Assembly: GCA_022013615.1 (NCBI GenBank)
Contig: JAKLQB010000221.1
Location: 1-7,026 of the forward strand
From: Desulfobacterales bacterium
GTDB taxonomy: Bacteria; Desulfobacterota; DSM-4660; Desulfatiglandales; Desulfatiglandaceae
Direction: 5' to 3'
DNA length: 7,026 bases
The position numbers and the translations under genes were made by a program. Positions 5,406 through 7,026 of the stretch are shown here, in pieces. How positions within the stretch are numbered: the first letter of the stretch is position 1; every line of letters begins with the position of its first letter. Below the pieces are notes generated by a model. It was not told where the DNA came from, did not search any database, and saw only the letters and a list, made by a program, of their open reading frames with translations.

Positions 5406-6173
5406 CTATTCATTTTTCCATTCAGGCTTTCTTTTCTCAAGGAATGCCTTTAAACCTTCCTGGGCATCTGCCGTTTTCATGAGTTCATTCAGATAGATAT
5501 CTTCGATGAGCTTTAGTGAGGGCTCCAAATCATCCATCAAACCGACTGTTATTGCTTTCTTGGTTTTTCTCAATACTTCTGCGCTCAGTTTAAGATAAGG
5601 CTTAACAAAGTCAGCCGTGGCTGATTCCAGTTCGTCTTCCGTTACAACTTTGTTAACCAGCCCCATAGCCCTGGCATCTTCGGCCGGTATGGTTCTCCCG
5701 GACAGTATGAGATCCATAGCGTCTTTACGTCCCATGATACGGGGCATTATCTGTGCTGCAATGGGCGGAAAAACACCCACCAGTATTTCGGGTTGTCCAA
5801 ATTTGGCTCCCTCTGATGCAATCACAAGATCGCAGAAAATAGCCAGTTCGCACCCGCCTCCGAGACAGGAACCATAAACAGACGCCACGGTTGGAATTCC
5901 AAGTCTGTCCATAAGACGAAACATGCCATGAAACACCTCAATCATTTTAGTAACCAGGTCTCCCATGTGCTCACCCACATCCACGCCAGCAGAAAAGCAC
6001 TTTCCTTTTGCGTTAAACAGCACAACCTTTAGGTCCTTCTTGCCCTGCCAGCCTTTTAAGACATCGTTAATCTCCTCCATCATGGCAATGTTCAGGACAT
6101 TTACCGGGGGTCTGTTAAGAGTAATAGTGCCCAGGCCGTCTGCGAACAAGGTTTCGATATGCTGGTAGCTCAT
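5406..6173 (-). CDS. bamR: Crotonase-family hydratase, probable cyclohexa-1,5-diene-1-carbonyl-CoA hydratase
   Basis: This 255-residue cytoplasmic enoyl-CoA hydratase/isomerase has the full-length single-domain crotonase form. The oxyanion-hole segments are FSAGVDVGEH (60-69) and SCLGGGCELA (102-111). Both catalytic glutamates of hydratases are present, Glu109 (GGGCELA) and Glu129 (KFGQPEILVG). After Glu129 it reads GVFPPIAAQIMPRIMG rather than the IPGAGGTQRL-like stretch of fatty-acid hydratases. That segment, and EH in the first loop, resemble dienoyl-CoA hydratases of the benzoyl-CoA pathway, which add water to cyclohexa-1,5-diene-1-carbonyl-CoA to give 6-hydroxycyclohex-1-ene-1-carbonyl-CoA. 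Its transcriptional upstream neighbour looks like the ring-opening hydrolase of the same pathway, which supports the call. The start is fixed by AAAGGAG (complement of 6181-6187) seven bases before the ATG. A general short-chain enoyl-CoA hydratase is the alternative; the crotonase family itself is certain. Confidence 0.75.
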   Translation of the reverse strand: MSYQHIETLFADGLGTITLNRPPVNVLNIAMMEEINDVLKGWQGKKDLKVVLFNAKGKCFSAGVDVGEHMGDLVTKMIEVFHGMFRLMDRLGIPTVASVYGSCLGGGCELAIFCDLVIASEGAKFGQPEILVGVFPPIAAQIMPRIMGRKDAMDLILSGRTIPAEDARAMGLVNKVVTEDELESATADFVKPYLKLSAEVLRKTKKAITVGLMDDLEPSLKLIEDIYLNELMKTADAQEGLKAFLEKRKPEWKNE

Positions 6174-6216
6174 ATTTGCTCTCCTTTCATGGGTCTTAGG
6201 GTTTTGCCCTATTAAG

Positions 6217-6303
6217 TGGAGTAATGGAATAATGGTTTTAAAAGAATAAAAGAATTACTTTTCCGCTTTTTCTATCCAGTACTCCAATACTCCAACACTC
6301 CAT
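6217..6303. repeat. Octamer foldback repeat between the two minus-strand genes
   Basis: The left arm reads TGGAGTAA TGGAATAA TGG (6217-6235). The middle has AAAAGAAT twice (6240-6247, 6248-6255). The right arm reads TACTCCAA TACTCCAA CACTCCAT (6280-6303), the reverse complement of the left-arm words. All three parts have an 8-nt period. The block lies in the 284-bp gap between the hydrolase and hydratase genes, upstream of the hydratase ribosome site. No clear promoter was found in it. Confidence 0.7.
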
Positions 6304-6388
6304 TTTCGCTTATAGCAGGATAGATGGCCCAAATGACCTGTCTTTGAAATCCACTCATTGGGAATACGAGTTCCTGCACGCTCAACGA

Positions 6389-6432
6389 AATACGGCAGGC
6401 GGGCCTGCTACGAAAGCCCTGCCTGCCATATT
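6389..6432 (-). terminator. Strong bulged hairpin just after the hydrolase gene; terminator-like or REP-like
   Basis: On the plus strand GGCAGGCGGGC (6394-6404) pairs with GCCC-T-GCCTGCC (6416-6427), 11 bp with one bulged T. It extends outward past one mismatch by AATA/TATT (6389-6392 / 6429-6432), with an 11-nt loop. It starts 25 bp past the hydrolase stop on the minus strand. The minus-strand sequence after it has no U-run (GTATTTCG), so it may instead protect the mRNA 3' end or be a dispersed palindromic repeat. Confidence 0.45.
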
Positions 6433-6457
6433 GGTGAGTGACGCTTAAATAAATCGA

Positions 6458-7026
6458 TTATTCCTGCGGTTTGCCCATAGCTTCCGCAAACATATCCATA
6501 TCCCAGGTTTTCATGTCGGCAATATCCTGGCGGAACTTGATAAAGTCAATGGTGTCTTTTCCGGTGATCTTCTTGGTATTGAAGGCCCCGAAGCCCAGGA
6601 AGGCCTCACCGCTCATGTTAGCGGCCAGCCAGTGCCGGTTATAGTTCTTGGAGTAATCCCAGAAGAATTTCTTTTTGGCACGAATGCTGTCTATTGACTT
6701 GATCAGGCATCCGGGAAAGAGGTTGGAAAAGGTCCACACGATCTTGTCCACCTCTTTGTCCAGCAGCTCAAAGTCCGCATTGGCCTGATGTTCCTTGACA
6801 AAACCTCTCGCTTCTTTGCCCTCAGCACCTGTCTTGAACTCACCATAGACGACTTCACCATCGTCAACGTATTTGTCAGTGATGATCATTGGGTTTCGGA
6901 CCCATTTTCCATCCACTTTAAGGACCGGGACAACCTTGCTGATGAGGGTCTTCATTTTCATCTTATAGGCTGACCACATCTCGCAGGATACGCAGTTCCA
7001 CATGGCATCCTCCATACCCAGAAACC
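6458..7026 (-). CDS. bamA: Probable 6-oxocyclohex-1-ene-1-carbonyl-CoA hydrolase, C-terminal part (5' end beyond the right edge)
   Basis: The frame is open from the right edge to a stop at 6458-6460, giving about 188 residues; the ATG at 7013-7015 is internal because the frame continues upstream as FLG with no ribosome site. The visible part starts in a crotonase fold (LISKVVPVLK, the segment after the active site), goes through NPMIITDKYVDDGEVVYGEF, and ends with a helical domain containing VWTFSNLFPGCLIKSI, RAKKKFFWDYSKNYNRHWLA and FLGFGAFNTKK. From memory this matches the ring-opening hydrolase of anaerobic benzoyl-CoA degradation, a crotonase of about 370 residues that turns 6-oxocyclohex-1-ene-1-carbonyl-CoA into 3-hydroxypimelyl-CoA. 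The catalytic N-terminal half is out of view. The gene lies 284 bp upstream of the dienoyl-CoA hydratase on the same strand, so a shared pathway is likely. Another crotonase-family enzyme is possible if the remembered match is wrong. Confidence 0.7.
   Translation of the reverse strand, partial: FLGMEDAMWNCVSCEMWSAYKMKMKTLISKVVPVLKVDGKWVRNPMIITDKYVDDGEVVYGEFKTGAEGKEARGFVKEHQANADFELLDKEVDKIVWTFSNLFPGCLIKSIDSIRAKKKFFWDYSKNYNRHWLAANMSGEAFLGFGAFNTKKITGKDTIDFIKFRQDIADMKTWDMDMFAEAMGKPQE

Overview
This window most likely comes from an anaerobic bacterium of the Desulfobacterota type (the old Deltaproteobacteria, sulfate-reducing or syntrophic). That is an inference. It rests on an archaeal-style split methylmalonyl-CoA mutase, a gene pair typical of anaerobic benzoyl-CoA degradation, and spacers full of degenerate 7-8 nt repeats of a kind common in assembled genomes from such groups. 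No rRNA, tRNA or other taxonomic marker is present.

Layout, left to right. (1) Positions 1-126 hold the last 41 codons of a membrane protein. (2) A 455-bp spacer contains a foldback made of heptamer repeats (205-390), a small set of competing hairpins (409-463) and a likely sigma70 promoter (498-527). (3) The catalytic subunit of a B12-dependent mutase (582-2264) is followed by its separate cobalamin-binding subunit (2385-2780). The two are split by 120 bp holding a perfect 14-bp triple repeat. (4) A 480-bp non-coding stretch follows, with a terminator-like C5/G5 palindrome and a large GC-rich hairpin (3019-3094). (5) An IS110-family transposase (3260-4708) is preceded by an elaborately folded leader (3158-3259) and followed by about 340 bp of non-coding DNA with several hairpins. 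(6) A second foldback spacer lies at 5102-5325. (7) On the minus strand are a dienoyl-CoA-hydratase-like crotonase (5406-6173) and, upstream of it in transcription, the C-terminal half of a probable 6-oxocyclohex-1-ene-1-carbonyl-CoA hydrolase (6458 to the right edge).

How the genes fit together. The two mutase subunits form one enzyme that interconverts (R)-methylmalonyl-CoA and succinyl-CoA, used in propionate and odd-chain acyl metabolism. The minus-strand pair would carry out the first hydration and the ring opening after benzoyl-CoA reduction, leading to 3-hydroxypimelyl-CoA. Both modules are acyl-CoA catabolism, but they face each other and are separated by the IS110 element, so they are not one operon.

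The most interesting part is the transposase leader. A perfect 11-bp inverted repeat covers the transposase Shine-Dalgarno and encloses two hairpins of nearly the same design (4 bp, one bulged T, 4-5 bp, small loop). This is a compact three-way-junction RNA that could be part of an IS110 bridge RNA, a device that hides the ribosome site on read-through transcripts, or both.
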